From NCBI RefSeq assembly GCF_003712195.1, contig NZ_RDSD01000017.1, positions 1 to 64,000 of the forward strand: a DNA stretch of 64,000 nucleotides, read 5' to 3'. Positions within the stretch are counted from its first letter, which is position 1. Each line of letters starts with the position of its first letter. Below, piece after piece: positions 51,659-59,753 of the stretch. The position numbers and the translations under genes were made by a program. The notes beneath the pieces are model-generated. The model saw nothing but the letters and a program-made list of their open reading frames with translations. It ran no database searches and was not told the origin of the DNA. This DNA comes from Proteiniphilum sp. X52. GTDB taxonomy: Bacteria > Bacteroidota > Bacteroidia > Bacteroidales > Dysgonomonadaceae.

Positions 51659-51676
51659 AGCAGCTTAATAGCTGCT
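51659..51676. terminator. Bidirectional terminator between convergent genes
   Basis: AGCAGC (51659-51664) / GCTGCT (51671-51676) with a TTAATA loop and TTCT after it. The stop codon of the minus-strand MG2-type gene lies within the loop; the stem is short, so termination may be partial. Confidence 0.45.
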
Positions 51677-54304
51677 TTCTACCGTGACTTCTTTTTCCCA
51701 CCGGATTATTTTGCCGGCACTTGTAACGCCTTCGCCAATGAGCTGATAAGTGGTCGGCGTATCGGCAGAATAAAATTCCACCACCGCTTCCCCCTCCTTA
51801 GAGAACTGCACATTCGGTTTCCAAAAGATGGTCGTCCGCAGATCGGGTGTCGATGACTCTCGCTGCTCTTGTGTCTCATAGGCCGGCATATAAAATTCCG
51901 CGGGAAGCTGGTAGCCGAGGGGTCTTATCCTGTCGATATTCAACGATTTCACGTTTTTCTGAACAAAACCATGTTTTGTGGTTATTACAACAGCACCCTC
52001 GGTATTAGGAGCATAAGTAAACAAACCCAAATTATTTTTAAGAACAAACAAGTTATCGATATCACTTATATCAATCGATTCAATCTGGAAATCTTCGTAT
52101 TTTACACCATCAATAATAAATAACACGGGCTTACCAGATTGAGTAGTAGTCACTTTATCGGAGCCACTGACAACCAGACTGGGGTTAGAGACCAGCAACG
52201 ACCGGAAGCTGCTATAATTCCGTTTTTCCATATCTTCCGCGGTAACCAGTCCCGACGCATAGAGAGAAGAATAGTACATCGATTCTTTGTATTTTTCTAA
52301 TTTTGGAGCAGAGACAGTAACCTCTTCCAGCATAATTGTACGTATACCGTATTTCAAACTATACTCTTCATTGGCCTTCTTCATATAAGCATCCAAATCA
52401 ACAGTCGGCTGCTCCGCCCCCAGGCTGCCCAGGGGGATAGTAGAGAAAGTGTGATCAGGAAAAGTTTCCTGGTCTAAATGAATAGTATTACCTCTTCCTC
52501 CCTTCTTACTCAAGGATTGCACCGTAATTTCGGTGTTTTCAGGATATTCCACTTTAAACATAAAGCGCCCTTTCTCATCCGCCGTCGTTGTTTCCCCGCT
52601 ATACAGCGAGTCCAGGGTGGCATACAGGCTAATCTCTCCTTCCTTCAAACTGCCAAACAAAGCTTCAGATCTTCCACTTACTTCCTGAAATTCCTCAGGA
52701 CGAAACTGACCGGGAACAGCTATATTCCCCTTAAGTACTTCTGGAATATCGTATCGTCTCCATCCCTGGGTCAGCATTAACGCATCGAGCGCATATTTGT
52801 CCGCAACAGCATAGCCATTAAAATAACTGGCCGGTGATTCTATAAAACCTTTCAGTTCCGAAGAGAGTAAAAGGGTAGAAAGTAAATTGTTGGTCGTGTC
52901 CTGCCTGACAACGTTTTTATCGGTCACCGCCACTGCCATATTGTCGGAGAAGGCAATTGTGTCGGAATCTGCCAGTCGCAGCCTGAGACGGATGAGTTGT
53001 CTCCGCTTGTATGCCGGGGATGATAATTCTGTATCCAAAACGGCAAAATCATTTCGATTCAAATTAAATATCATCCGTTCGCTGAGAATTTCATTCTTAT
53101 CACTCAACAGGAGAATACTTATGATTCCGGTTGGGAAATTATTAGTAGCAAAGGAATAGGCTCTTGAGGGGTTTTCCCAGAGCTGATGGAAATAGACCAC
53201 GCCTTTGCTGTGTATGAGGATATATACAGGATCCTCCGGCGCCGCATTTCCTTTCAGCATCGAGACTACGATTCTATTTTCGCCGTTAAGCCTGGCAGAA
53301 ACCGTTCTTGAGCGAAAGTCGGGAATAGGGAGATCGATCCGTTTTGTGTCACTTCTTTTCGTCTTGCAGACAGCGTAATACTTTTCATTTGCCTGGGGAA
53401 TAAAATTAAAAAAACCCATGCCGAATTTCAAGGTTCTGAATTGTACGATCTCCTCGTCTTTCGAATTGAACAGGGTACCGGTCACCTCTTCACTCAATCC
53501 CGAAGGATTAATGGCTTTAAAACCCACCTGGCATGTCTGACCGGGAATGAGATAACCTCCCTCGGGGTGGAAAGTGATGTCAAAATCGTTTGTATCATAC
53601 GGTATCGGATAATATTTGTTATATTTTCTTCCGTTATGCACCACACCTAAGAGCAAGTTGCGGTTATTCCTTTTTCCCTTGAACATGAAATCCCATTTAA
53701 AATTGCTGTTTCCATCCGGAGAGATTCTCCTTTCAGCTTCATCTAAGAGTTGAAAAGTCACAATATCGGGGGTTATGGTATCTTTGCCAGCAGTGTCCAC
53801 GAATTTGAAATTCACATTTACCCTGTTTCCGTTTACCACAAAATGGGGGACAGGCTCAATCTGCAAGGAATAAGGATCCAACACCTGAATTGTCTTCTTA
53901 AAGAAAGCCTCATTCCCCTGATTTCTCATGTACCGGGTGTATGCCCTTATGGTATAATTGCCTTCGGGGAGCTCTTCATTCAGATCGAGATAACCCGAAT
54001 AAACACCGATACTGTCGGGTCTGATTTTGATCCGCTGTATCACCTGGTCAAAAGGACTGAACAATTCAACATACACATACCTGCTTAAAAAAGCGGGCAT
54101 ATTGGTGGTGGCTTCCACCAGATGACTTCGGAGCCAGACACGTTCGCCCGATAAATAAGCAGATTTATCCGTTTGGACGTGTATTTTCTCATGGGAAAAC
54201 CTGGCCAGTTGTTCCATAAACCGGGTGGCCACCTCATCGGGCTCCTGGGCGAAAATAATCCCGGCAATACCCAGAAGGAAAAGGATGGAGATTAACTTTT
54301 TCAT
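51665..54304 (-). CDS. Large periplasmic/outer-membrane MG2-type protein with TonB-plug-like module
   Basis: 879 aa with signal peptide (..GIIFAQ). Residues about 37-140 resemble an MG2 alpha-macroglobulin-like domain (IHVQTDKSAYLSGERVWLRSH, PEGNYTIRAYTRYMRN). The middle holds further beta-sandwich modules. Residues about 645-800 look like a plug domain (EEVTVSAPK, PVLFIIDGVKYEDF, IDISDIDNLFVLKN, EGAVVITTKHG) as in SusC but without a barrel. The C-terminus (TTIFWKPNV, then FYSADTPTTYQL) is typical of this Bacteroidota family. Function uncharacterised; binding of an outer-membrane partner is likely. Monocistronic. Confidence 0.85.
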   Translation of the reverse strand: MKKLISILFLLGIAGIIFAQEPDEVATRFMEQLARFSHEKIHVQTDKSAYLSGERVWLRSHLVEATTNMPAFLSRYVYVELFSPFDQVIQRIKIRPDSIGVYSGYLDLNEELPEGNYTIRAYTRYMRNQGNEAFFKKTIQVLDPYSLQIEPVPHFVVNGNRVNVNFKFVDTAGKDTITPDIVTFQLLDEAERRISPDGNSNFKWDFMFKGKRNNRNLLLGVVHNGRKYNKYYPIPYDTNDFDITFHPEGGYLIPGQTCQVGFKAINPSGLSEEVTGTLFNSKDEEIVQFRTLKFGMGFFNFIPQANEKYYAVCKTKRSDTKRIDLPIPDFRSRTVSARLNGENRIVVSMLKGNAAPEDPVYILIHSKGVVYFHQLWENPSRAYSFATNNFPTGIISILLLSDKNEILSERMIFNLNRNDFAVLDTELSSPAYKRRQLIRLRLRLADSDTIAFSDNMAVAVTDKNVVRQDTTNNLLSTLLLSSELKGFIESPASYFNGYAVADKYALDALMLTQGWRRYDIPEVLKGNIAVPGQFRPEEFQEVSGRSEALFGSLKEGEISLYATLDSLYSGETTTADEKGRFMFKVEYPENTEITVQSLSKKGGRGNTIHLDQETFPDHTFSTIPLGSLGAEQPTVDLDAYMKKANEEYSLKYGIRTIMLEEVTVSAPKLEKYKESMYYSSLYASGLVTAEDMEKRNYSSFRSLLVSNPSLVVSGSDKVTTTQSGKPVLFIIDGVKYEDFQIESIDISDIDNLFVLKNNLGLFTYAPNTEGAVVITTKHGFVQKNVKSLNIDRIRPLGYQLPAEFYMPAYETQEQRESSTPDLRTTIFWKPNVQFSKEGEAVVEFYSADTPTTYQLIGEGVTSAGKIIRWEKEVTVESSY

Positions 54305-54335
54305 GACACAAGAAATTTATCACCAATCACTAAGG

Positions 54336-54343
54336 CAAATATA
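54336..54343 (-). promoter_or_regulatory. -7 box of the MG2-type gene
   Basis: Minus strand TATATTTG, 31 bp upstream of the ATG at 54304. A TTTG lies 14 bp upstream, closer than usual. Confidence 0.5.
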
Positions 54344-54467
54344 AGGCATTTTTCCGACAAACGTAAAGATTTCGTCGGATTTTACATCCCTTGAGAAAGT
54401 TTGCCTCTTTCTGACCTTGTCAGACTTCTTTCCTTACCCGTACAGGAAAAAATGATATTTTTTTTTG

Positions 54468-54475
54468 TATTTTTG
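54468..54475 (+). promoter_or_regulatory. -7 box of the MlrC-type gene
   Basis: TATTTTTG matches TAnnTTTG, 105 bp upstream of the start at 54581. The -33 part is within a T-rich stretch and cannot be fixed. Confidence 0.45.
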
Positions 54476-54580
54476 TCTTAGTATTATGCTTGGGTAAATG
54501 TTTCTCTGATTCAACATTTTGATAATCAAAATTTTACTCAAAATATCCAACTTTTATTAATTTTTTCAGGTATTACCGCA

Positions 54581-56143
54581 ATGAAAAAGAATTTTTTTAT
54601 CCTCACTCTTGGCCTGTTATTTCTTGCCACAGGTTGCCATGTTGACAGTGCGAAAAAAGAGTTGCCGAGAATTGCCATCGCAGGCATTGCCATCGAATCC
54701 AGCACATTTTCACCGGCGGTGACCCATGAAGAGGCTTTCAGAGCGCGCACAGGGGAAGATATCTTCTCTTACTATCCCTTTATGTCCCCCGACTCGGGAA
54801 TAATTAACCGTGCCGAATGGCTTCCCACCCTCCGGGGACATGCCATGCCTGGAGGTATTGTCACCCGAGAGGCATATGAATCGTTGGTGACAAAGACTTT
54901 GGACATGTTGAAAGAGATATTGCCTTTGGACGCAATTTTCTTCGATATTCACGGCGCAATGAGCGTGCAGGGGTTAGATGATCCGGAAGGTGATTTTCTG
55001 GTTCGCATTCGTGACGTGGTAGGCACTGATGTATTGATCTCCACATCGATGGATCCGCACGGAAGTGTCTCACCCCGCCTGGCACAGAATACCGACCTGA
55101 TAACCAGCTACCGGCTCTCTCCCCACGAAGATGCTATCGAAACGAAAAAAAGGGCCGTCACCAACCTGCTCGACAGGCTGGAAGGCGGAAAGGGAAAACC
55201 GGCTTATAAAGCGTGGATCCCTGTTCCCATTCTGCTGCCGGGTGAAAAAACAAGTACCCGCATCGAACCGGGGAAGACTCTTACCGGCCAGATTCCCGGG
55301 CTGCTTGAAGGGGATAAGGTGATCGATGCCTCCGTCTGGTTATCTTACCCTTGGGCTGACGCGCCGCGGAACCATGGAGTGGTAATGGCATATGGAGACG
55401 ATAAGGAAGCAGTAGCCAGGGTGGCAGAAAAGCTGGCCCATCATTTCTGGGACGTAAGGAAAGAATTTGATTTTGTAGCTCCCACTACTTATCTGGACGA
55501 TGCGTTGGCACGAGCATTGGCAAGCGATAAAAAACCATTTGTCATTAGTGATATGGGAGATAATCCCACTGCCGGTGGCGCGGGAGATGTCACCTGGACA
55601 TTGCATGAGCTTTTCAAACGCCCCGAGTTCCGGTCGTCCGGGAACAAGACTTTGATCTATGCGTCCATTCCCGGCCCGGAATTGGTCAGACAAGCCATTG
55701 AAGCGGGGGTTGGCGGACAGGTCGATGGCCTGGCAGGTGCCGAAGTGGATAATCGTTATGCGCCGCCGGTTCGCCTGAAGGGAGAGGTCACGGCCATTGA
55801 TGAAGATGAGGACAATGCCAAAGCTGTGGTGAAAAGCGGCAACATCCACACCATTGTGACGGAAAAAAGGACGGCCTATCACTACGAGAAAAACTTCACC
55901 GACCTGGGATTAAATCCGAGAGACGCGGATATTTTAGTGGTGAAGATAGGATACCTTGTGCCGGAATTGTACGATATGCGCGGTGATTGGGTGATGGCGC
56001 TTACACCCGGCGGTGTGGATCAGGATCTGTTGAGGTTACCTTATGAGAGAGTTCAACGCCCCATCTATCCGCTTGACCCGGATATGGAAGATCCCGATCT
56101 CAGTGCGCGGTTTATTCCTCTTTCAGACGAAACGAGCAGATAA
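54581..56143 (+). CDS. MlrC-type (M81) metallopeptidase family lipoprotein
   Basis: 520 aa. Lipobox ATGCH at about residue 19. M81/MlrC N-terminal domain: IAIAGIAIESSTFSP, then putative zinc ligands in FFDIHGAM and TSMDPHGS, ITSYRLSPHEDAIET. The MlrC C-terminal domain starts near residue 310 (VISDMGDNPTAGGAGDVTWTLHEL) and runs to PGGVDQDLLRLPYERVQRP. The name comes from microcystin degradation, but most members have other, unknown amide or ester substrates. Lipoprotein anchoring is unusual for the family and suggests an envelope substrate. Confidence 0.88.
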   Translation: MKKNFFILTLGLLFLATGCHVDSAKKELPRIAIAGIAIESSTFSPAVTHEEAFRARTGEDIFSYYPFMSPDSGIINRAEWLPTLRGHAMPGGIVTREAYESLVTKTLDMLKEILPLDAIFFDIHGAMSVQGLDDPEGDFLVRIRDVVGTDVLISTSMDPHGSVSPRLAQNTDLITSYRLSPHEDAIETKKRAVTNLLDRLEGGKGKPAYKAWIPVPILLPGEKTSTRIEPGKTLTGQIPGLLEGDKVIDASVWLSYPWADAPRNHGVVMAYGDDKEAVARVAEKLAHHFWDVRKEFDFVAPTTYLDDALARALASDKKPFVISDMGDNPTAGGAGDVTWTLHELFKRPEFRSSGNKTLIYASIPGPELVRQAIEAGVGGQVDGLAGAEVDNRYAPPVRLKGEVTAIDEDEDNAKAVVKSGNIHTIVTEKRTAYHYEKNFTDLGLNPRDADILVVKIGYLVPELYDMRGDWVMALTPGGVDQDLLRLPYERVQRPIYPLDPDMEDPDLSARFIPLSDETSR

Positions 56144-56275
56144 CCGTTCTCACAAAAGAAGATAATTAGGAGCGAGTTCCATTTGATACATTTGAAAATC
56201 AATAATGCTAATCAAATGAAATAAAAAGATAAAGTGAGTTGGAAAAATGATAGTGCGGAATTAATCAGCTGAATA

Positions 56276-56935
56276 ATGACCAAAAAGGAGCGTTACAGAA
56301 AAGTACTCGACTGGTTTATGGAAAATGCGGAATCAGCCGAGACGGAATTGCATTACCAAAACGATTATCAATTGTTGGTGGCGGTAATACTCTCCGCGCA
56401 GTGTACCGACAGGCGGGTGAATATGGTCACGCCTGCTTTGTTCGAAGCGTTTCCCACACCTGAGGTGATGGCTGTTTCAACCCCCGAAGCAGTTTTCGAA
56501 CACATCAAATCCTGCTCCTATCCCAATAACAAAGCAAAAAATCTGGTCGGGATGGCAAGAAAGCTGCTCTCCGACTTCGGGGGTGAAGTGCCCAACGATA
56601 TCGACTCGTTGCTTACCATCCCGGGCGTTGGCCGTAAAACAGCCAACGTGATGTTGGCTGTCGCATTTAATAAACCTGCCATGCCCGTGGACACGCATGT
56701 TTTCCGGGTGGCAAACCGCATCGGATTGACCGACAATTCCAAAACACCGCTTGAAACAGAACGGCAACTGGTGAAACATATTCCGGCAGAATTGCTCTCA
56801 AAAGCACATCATTGGCTTATCCTGCATGGGCGATACATCTGCCTGGCGCGAAGACCGAAATGTGAGATCTGCGGTCTCAGTCCATGGTGCAAGTATTACA
56901 AGAAAAAAGAGGAGGGTTATCCGGTGTTACGATAA
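56276..56935 (+). CDS. nth: Endonuclease III
   Basis: 219 aa. Helix-hairpin-helix motif IPGVGRKTANVML with the catalytic Lys in it, then the catalytic Asp in PVDTHVFRVANRIG. C-terminal [4Fe-4S] loop CLARRPKCEICGLSPWC (C-x6-C-x2-C-x5-C). Removes oxidised pyrimidines and nicks the strand in base excision repair. The stop codon lies in a hairpin shared with the convergent gene. Confidence 0.97.
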   Translation: MTKKERYRKVLDWFMENAESAETELHYQNDYQLLVAVILSAQCTDRRVNMVTPALFEAFPTPEVMAVSTPEAVFEHIKSCSYPNNKAKNLVGMARKLLSDFGGEVPNDIDSLLTIPGVGRKTANVMLAVAFNKPAMPVDTHVFRVANRIGLTDNSKTPLETERQLVKHIPAELLSKAHHWLILHGRYICLARRPKCEICGLSPWCKYYKKKEEGYPVLR

Positions 56936-56944
56936 TCCCTCCTC
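56903..56944 (-). terminator. Terminator of the minus-strand aldose epimerase operon
   Basis: GAGGAGGG (56909-56916) / CCCTCCTC (56937-56944), extended by partial AT pairing. On the minus strand it is followed by TCTTTTTTCT. It overlaps the last codons of nth, so it is embedded in a coding region. Confidence 0.65.
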
Positions 56945-56966
56945 CATAAGCCCTTCATTTTTCAGT

Positions 56967-57185
56967 CTATTCTGCTTCAGGTATTTCTTTTTTCCTATGC
57001 AGCACCAGGTACACGATCGGCAGAATTCCAACGGTATTGAATATCGCAATAAGGATAAACCACACCAGATGGTTGTTTCGTGCCGATTTCCACATAGCGA
57101 TCACTTTCATCACCGCATCGAATAGTGCAAGCACCACAATTACAATGATGCCCCAAATCGGGAGATTGGCTAAGCTGTCGGGCAT
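56967..57185 (-). CDS. Small PLDc_N-type membrane protein
   Basis: 72 aa with two helices (about 8-26, WGIIVIVVLALFDAVMKVIA; about 38-62, HLVWFILIAIFNTVGILPIVYLVL) and a charged tail. The pattern W...I...N..G...Y......... is that of the cardiolipin-synthase N-terminal (PLDc_N) family as a free-standing protein. Function unknown. 18 bp after the aldose epimerase gene. Confidence 0.75.
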   Translation of the reverse strand: MPDSLANLPIWGIIVIVVLALFDAVMKVIAMWKSARNNHLVWFILIAIFNTVGILPIVYLVLHRKKEIPEAE

Positions 57186-57203
57186 AATTAAAAACTTTTT
57201 AAA

Positions 57204-58355
57204 TTATTGAACTGAAAATTTGTAAATACACCGGCTGGTATATTTCTCCCCAGGCTTAAGGTAGGGCGATGGCCAGTCCGGCTTGTTAGGAGAGTCCGGA
57301 TATTTTTGTGTTTCCAGACAAATAGCATTGCGTTTATTATATACGGCACCATACTTGCCGGTTACCGTTCCATCAAGGAAGTTTCCTGTATACACCTGCA
57401 CTCCCGGTTCAATTGTGTATACTTCCAGCTGAATGCCCGTAACAGGTGAATAAACCGTAGCCGCCACCTGCGAAATGTCGCCTTTGGTATTCAGCACCCA
57501 ATTGTGGTCGTAACCGTCACCATTTTTCAACTGATCAAAATCATACCAGTCGATACGCCCACCTATGGCAGTAGGTGTCCTGAAATCCATCGGCGTACCC
57601 TCCACTTTTTCGATTTTCCCTGTCGTCATGAACGTGTCATCCACCGGAGTGTACTCATCCGCATTGATCATCAACAGGTCATTGAGTACAGTGTTATTGG
57701 CGTCACCCGACAGATTGAAATAAGAGTGATTGGTCAGATTAACCACCGTCTCCTTGTCCGTTTCAGCTTCATATTGCAGATCGATGGCATTATCATTTGT
57801 CAACGTCATCGTCACCTTCACATTCAGGTTACCGGGAAATCCGGCTTCTCCGTCTTCCGACAGGTAAGTGAATACCACTGACTGGTCGTTAGGCTGGACA
57901 GCATCGAAAACTTTAGAATCAAATCCTTCCGGCCCCCCATGCAGGGTATGTCCGAAATTGTTCTGGGGCAATTCATATTCCACACCGTCCACCGTAATCT
58001 TTCCGTGTGCGATCCGATTGCCGTAACGGCCGATAGTTGCACCGAAATTATTGTTGACATTGATATAGTCCCGTATGTTATCAAACCCAAGCACTACATC
58101 CTGTAATTTACCATCCCTGTCGGGAACCATCACCGAGACAATTCTTCCACCGTAGTTGGTTACGGTAACCTCCACACCGTTGGCATTCTTCAGCACATAC
58201 AGGTCGACCGAGTCGCCGTTTACGACAGTCTGAAAGTCGCCCTTCTTCAATCCCGACAGTGTTGTTTCCTCCGCGGGAGCCTCTTTTTGTCTGTTGGCAC
58301 ATCCGGCTATGGCCATGATTGCCAGCAGCAGGATGAATCGATTGATTTTTATCAT
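57204..58355 (-). CDS. galM: Aldose 1-epimerase (mutarotase), exported lipoprotein
   Basis: 383 aa. Lipobox AIAGC at about residue 19, so it acts outside the cytoplasm, unlike E. coli GalM. Family motifs: VTNYGGRIVSVMVPDRDGK, NNFGATIGRYGNRIAHGK, LPQNNFGHTLHGG (substrate His), VVNLTNHSYFNLSG (catalytic His), YDHNWVLN and AICLETQKYPDSPNKPDWP (catalytic Glu). Interconverts alpha and beta anomers of released sugars. Follows GH43 on the same strand across a terminator, with its own promoter-like box. Confidence 0.94.
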   Translation of the reverse strand: MIKINRFILLLAIMAIAGCANRQKEAPAEETTLSGLKKGDFQTVVNGDSVDLYVLKNANGVEVTVTNYGGRIVSVMVPDRDGKLQDVVLGFDNIRDYINVNNNFGATIGRYGNRIAHGKITVDGVEYELPQNNFGHTLHGGPEGFDSKVFDAVQPNDQSVVFTYLSEDGEAGFPGNLNVKVTMTLTNDNAIDLQYEAETDKETVVNLTNHSYFNLSGDANNTVLNDLLMINADEYTPVDDTFMTTGKIEKVEGTPMDFRTPTAIGGRIDWYDFDQLKNGDGYDHNWVLNTKGDISQVAATVYSPVTGIQLEVYTIEPGVQVYTGNFLDGTVTGKYGAVYNKRNAICLETQKYPDSPNKPDWPSPYLKPGEKYTSRCIYKFSVQ

Positions 58356-58384
58356 TTTTCCTTTATATTTAATAAATTCTCTCG

Positions 58385-58392
58385 CAAATTTA
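58385..58392 (-). promoter_or_regulatory. -7 box of the aldose epimerase gene
   Basis: Minus strand TAAATTTG (TAnnTTTG), 29 bp upstream of the ATG at 58355. Confidence 0.45.
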
Positions 58393-58428
58393 CATGATTT
58401 TATTTATGTACCGATGATTTACTTCGAT

Positions 58429-58469
58429 AAAAATTTTTCAGCGCTGCCGGGAGATAGCGGTTCCCGGCA
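58429..58469 (-). terminator. Terminator of the GH2-GH43 operon
   Basis: Perfect 8-bp stem TGCCGGGA (58445-58452) / TCCCGGCA (58462-58469) with a 9-nt loop. On the minus strand GCGCTG and then AAAAATTTTT follow. It lies 90 bp after the GH43 stop. Confidence 0.6.
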
Positions 58470-58558
58470 TCGAGAATTGAAATCGGGGATCGAAGGCGAC
58501 TCAGATAGCGCAACCTTAGTGATCACGGTTATCATGCTCGTTTCATACAAAACTTATC

Positions 58559-59566
58559 TTATTTGAATAGGGGTTTTTCGGCTTCAAAAGAGGGGCTTCC
58601 CCCTTCAATATAAGGCCAGTGGTTATCCCAACGCACCTGATCCATTACCAGCACCCGCCCTTTGGGATTATCCACGGATACAGCGTGATAGAAGATCCAG
58701 TCCTGACCTTTTGAATCCTGCACAATCTCCGAGTTATGCCCTGTTCCCACAAATTTCTGATTTTTTTGGATAATTATTTCATGATGGTTATCCATCATCG
58801 GCCTGCCCTGCTTGTCAAGATAAGGGCCGAAAAGATTATCGGAGCGACCTGCCACAGTGGTATAGGTGCTGTTGAGTCCTTCACAGCAGGATCCGGTAGA
58901 GGCAAACATATAATAGTAACCGTTCCGTTTGTGTATATACACTCCTTCGTACGCTGTCCCGGCCACCTGTTGTTTCTCTGCTCCCGGCTTCAGGGAAAGG
59001 CCATCGTCCGAAAGTTCAATGGCATAAATGCCGCGGAAACTTCCCCAAAAGAGATATTTCTTCCCTTCCTCATCGATATAAAAAGGATCGATAGAGTTTT
59101 GCACATTGATCTCGTTGCTGCGGAAAAGCTTGCCGTGATCGGTATAAGGTCCTTCGGGCTTATCCGCTGTCGCAACACCGATGCCGCATGTCCATTCGCC
59201 ACCCCAGACCGACATGGAATAGTACAGCACATACTTTCCGTCGATGAAATTGATATCGGGTGCCCACAATCCGCCATTGGGTTCAAACGTGGGGCGGGTC
59301 GCATTGGTAAATGCGGTGCCTGTCATTTCCCAGTTGACCAGATCTTCAGAACGGTGAATAGGTATGTTCCTGATATCTTCTGTTGCAAAGAGATAGAAAT
59401 AACCGTCATCCGCCCGTAGAATGGTGGGATCAGGAAGACTGTAATTAACTACGGGATTTTTATAAAGGTTCTCTTTACCATTAACAGGTTTATTATCTAC
59501 CGGTTCAACACTTTTACATGAAGTAAATGCGGTGATTATAAAAAGAAATGTAATTAAGCGAATCAT
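58559..59566 (-). CDS. GH43-family glycoside hydrolase, lipoprotein
   Basis: 335 aa. Signal peptide with Cys in AFTSCKSVE. Five-bladed GH43 features: catalytic base Asp in YSLPDPTILRADDGYFYLF, pKa-modulating Asp in QNSIDPFYID, acid Glu in GTAYEGVYIHKRNGYYYMF, plus WAPDINFIDGKYVLYYS and GHNSEIVQDSKGQDWIFYH. Single-domain, 335 aa as usual for the compact GH43 arabinofuranosidases/arabinanases. Anchored at the outer membrane or facing the periplasm. Downstream of GH2 and the 58-aa stub. Confidence 0.93.
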   Translation of the reverse strand: MIRLITFLFIITAFTSCKSVEPVDNKPVNGKENLYKNPVVNYSLPDPTILRADDGYFYLFATEDIRNIPIHRSEDLVNWEMTGTAFTNATRPTFEPNGGLWAPDINFIDGKYVLYYSMSVWGGEWTCGIGVATADKPEGPYTDHGKLFRSNEINVQNSIDPFYIDEEGKKYLFWGSFRGIYAIELSDDGLSLKPGAEKQQVAGTAYEGVYIHKRNGYYYMFASTGSCCEGLNSTYTTVAGRSDNLFGPYLDKQGRPMMDNHHEIIIQKNQKFVGTGHNSEIVQDSKGQDWIFYHAVSVDNPKGRVLVMDQVRWDNHWPYIEGGSPSFEAEKPLFK

Positions 59567-59576
59567 TTTTTATTTT

Positions 59577-59753
59577 TTAACGATTTTCCCTTTGATCAAC
59601 AATGGTATAGCCACCCTCATCCGCGATGCAGACGAGGGTATTCTTTTCCCATTCAATGAAATAATCCTCACTTCCCTGATTTTCCTCACTTTGACAAGTA
59701 ATGAAAGTCAAAAACAGGAACAGAAATAGAATTATTTGCTTAATATGTTGCAT
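59577..59753 (-). pseudogene. 58-aa lipoprotein stub, probable truncated BNR/sialidase-type gene
   Basis: ATG 59753 overlaps the 3' end of the GH2 gene by 22 bp. Signal peptide MQHIKQIILFLFLFLTFITC with a lipobox-like FITC, then about 38 residues including IEWEKNTLVCIADEGGY, which resembles the start of BNR-repeat/sialidase-like proteins (..TLV.IADEGGY..). It then ends after IVDQRENR, so a long C-terminal part would be missing. A complete small lipoprotein is the alternative. Overlap with GH2 suggests translation-coupled expression. Confidence 0.55.

Noticed and set aside
56169-56215. Inverted repeat CATTTGA..TCAAATG before nth
   Set aside because: Seven AT-rich base pairs with a long loop; within what is expected by chance.
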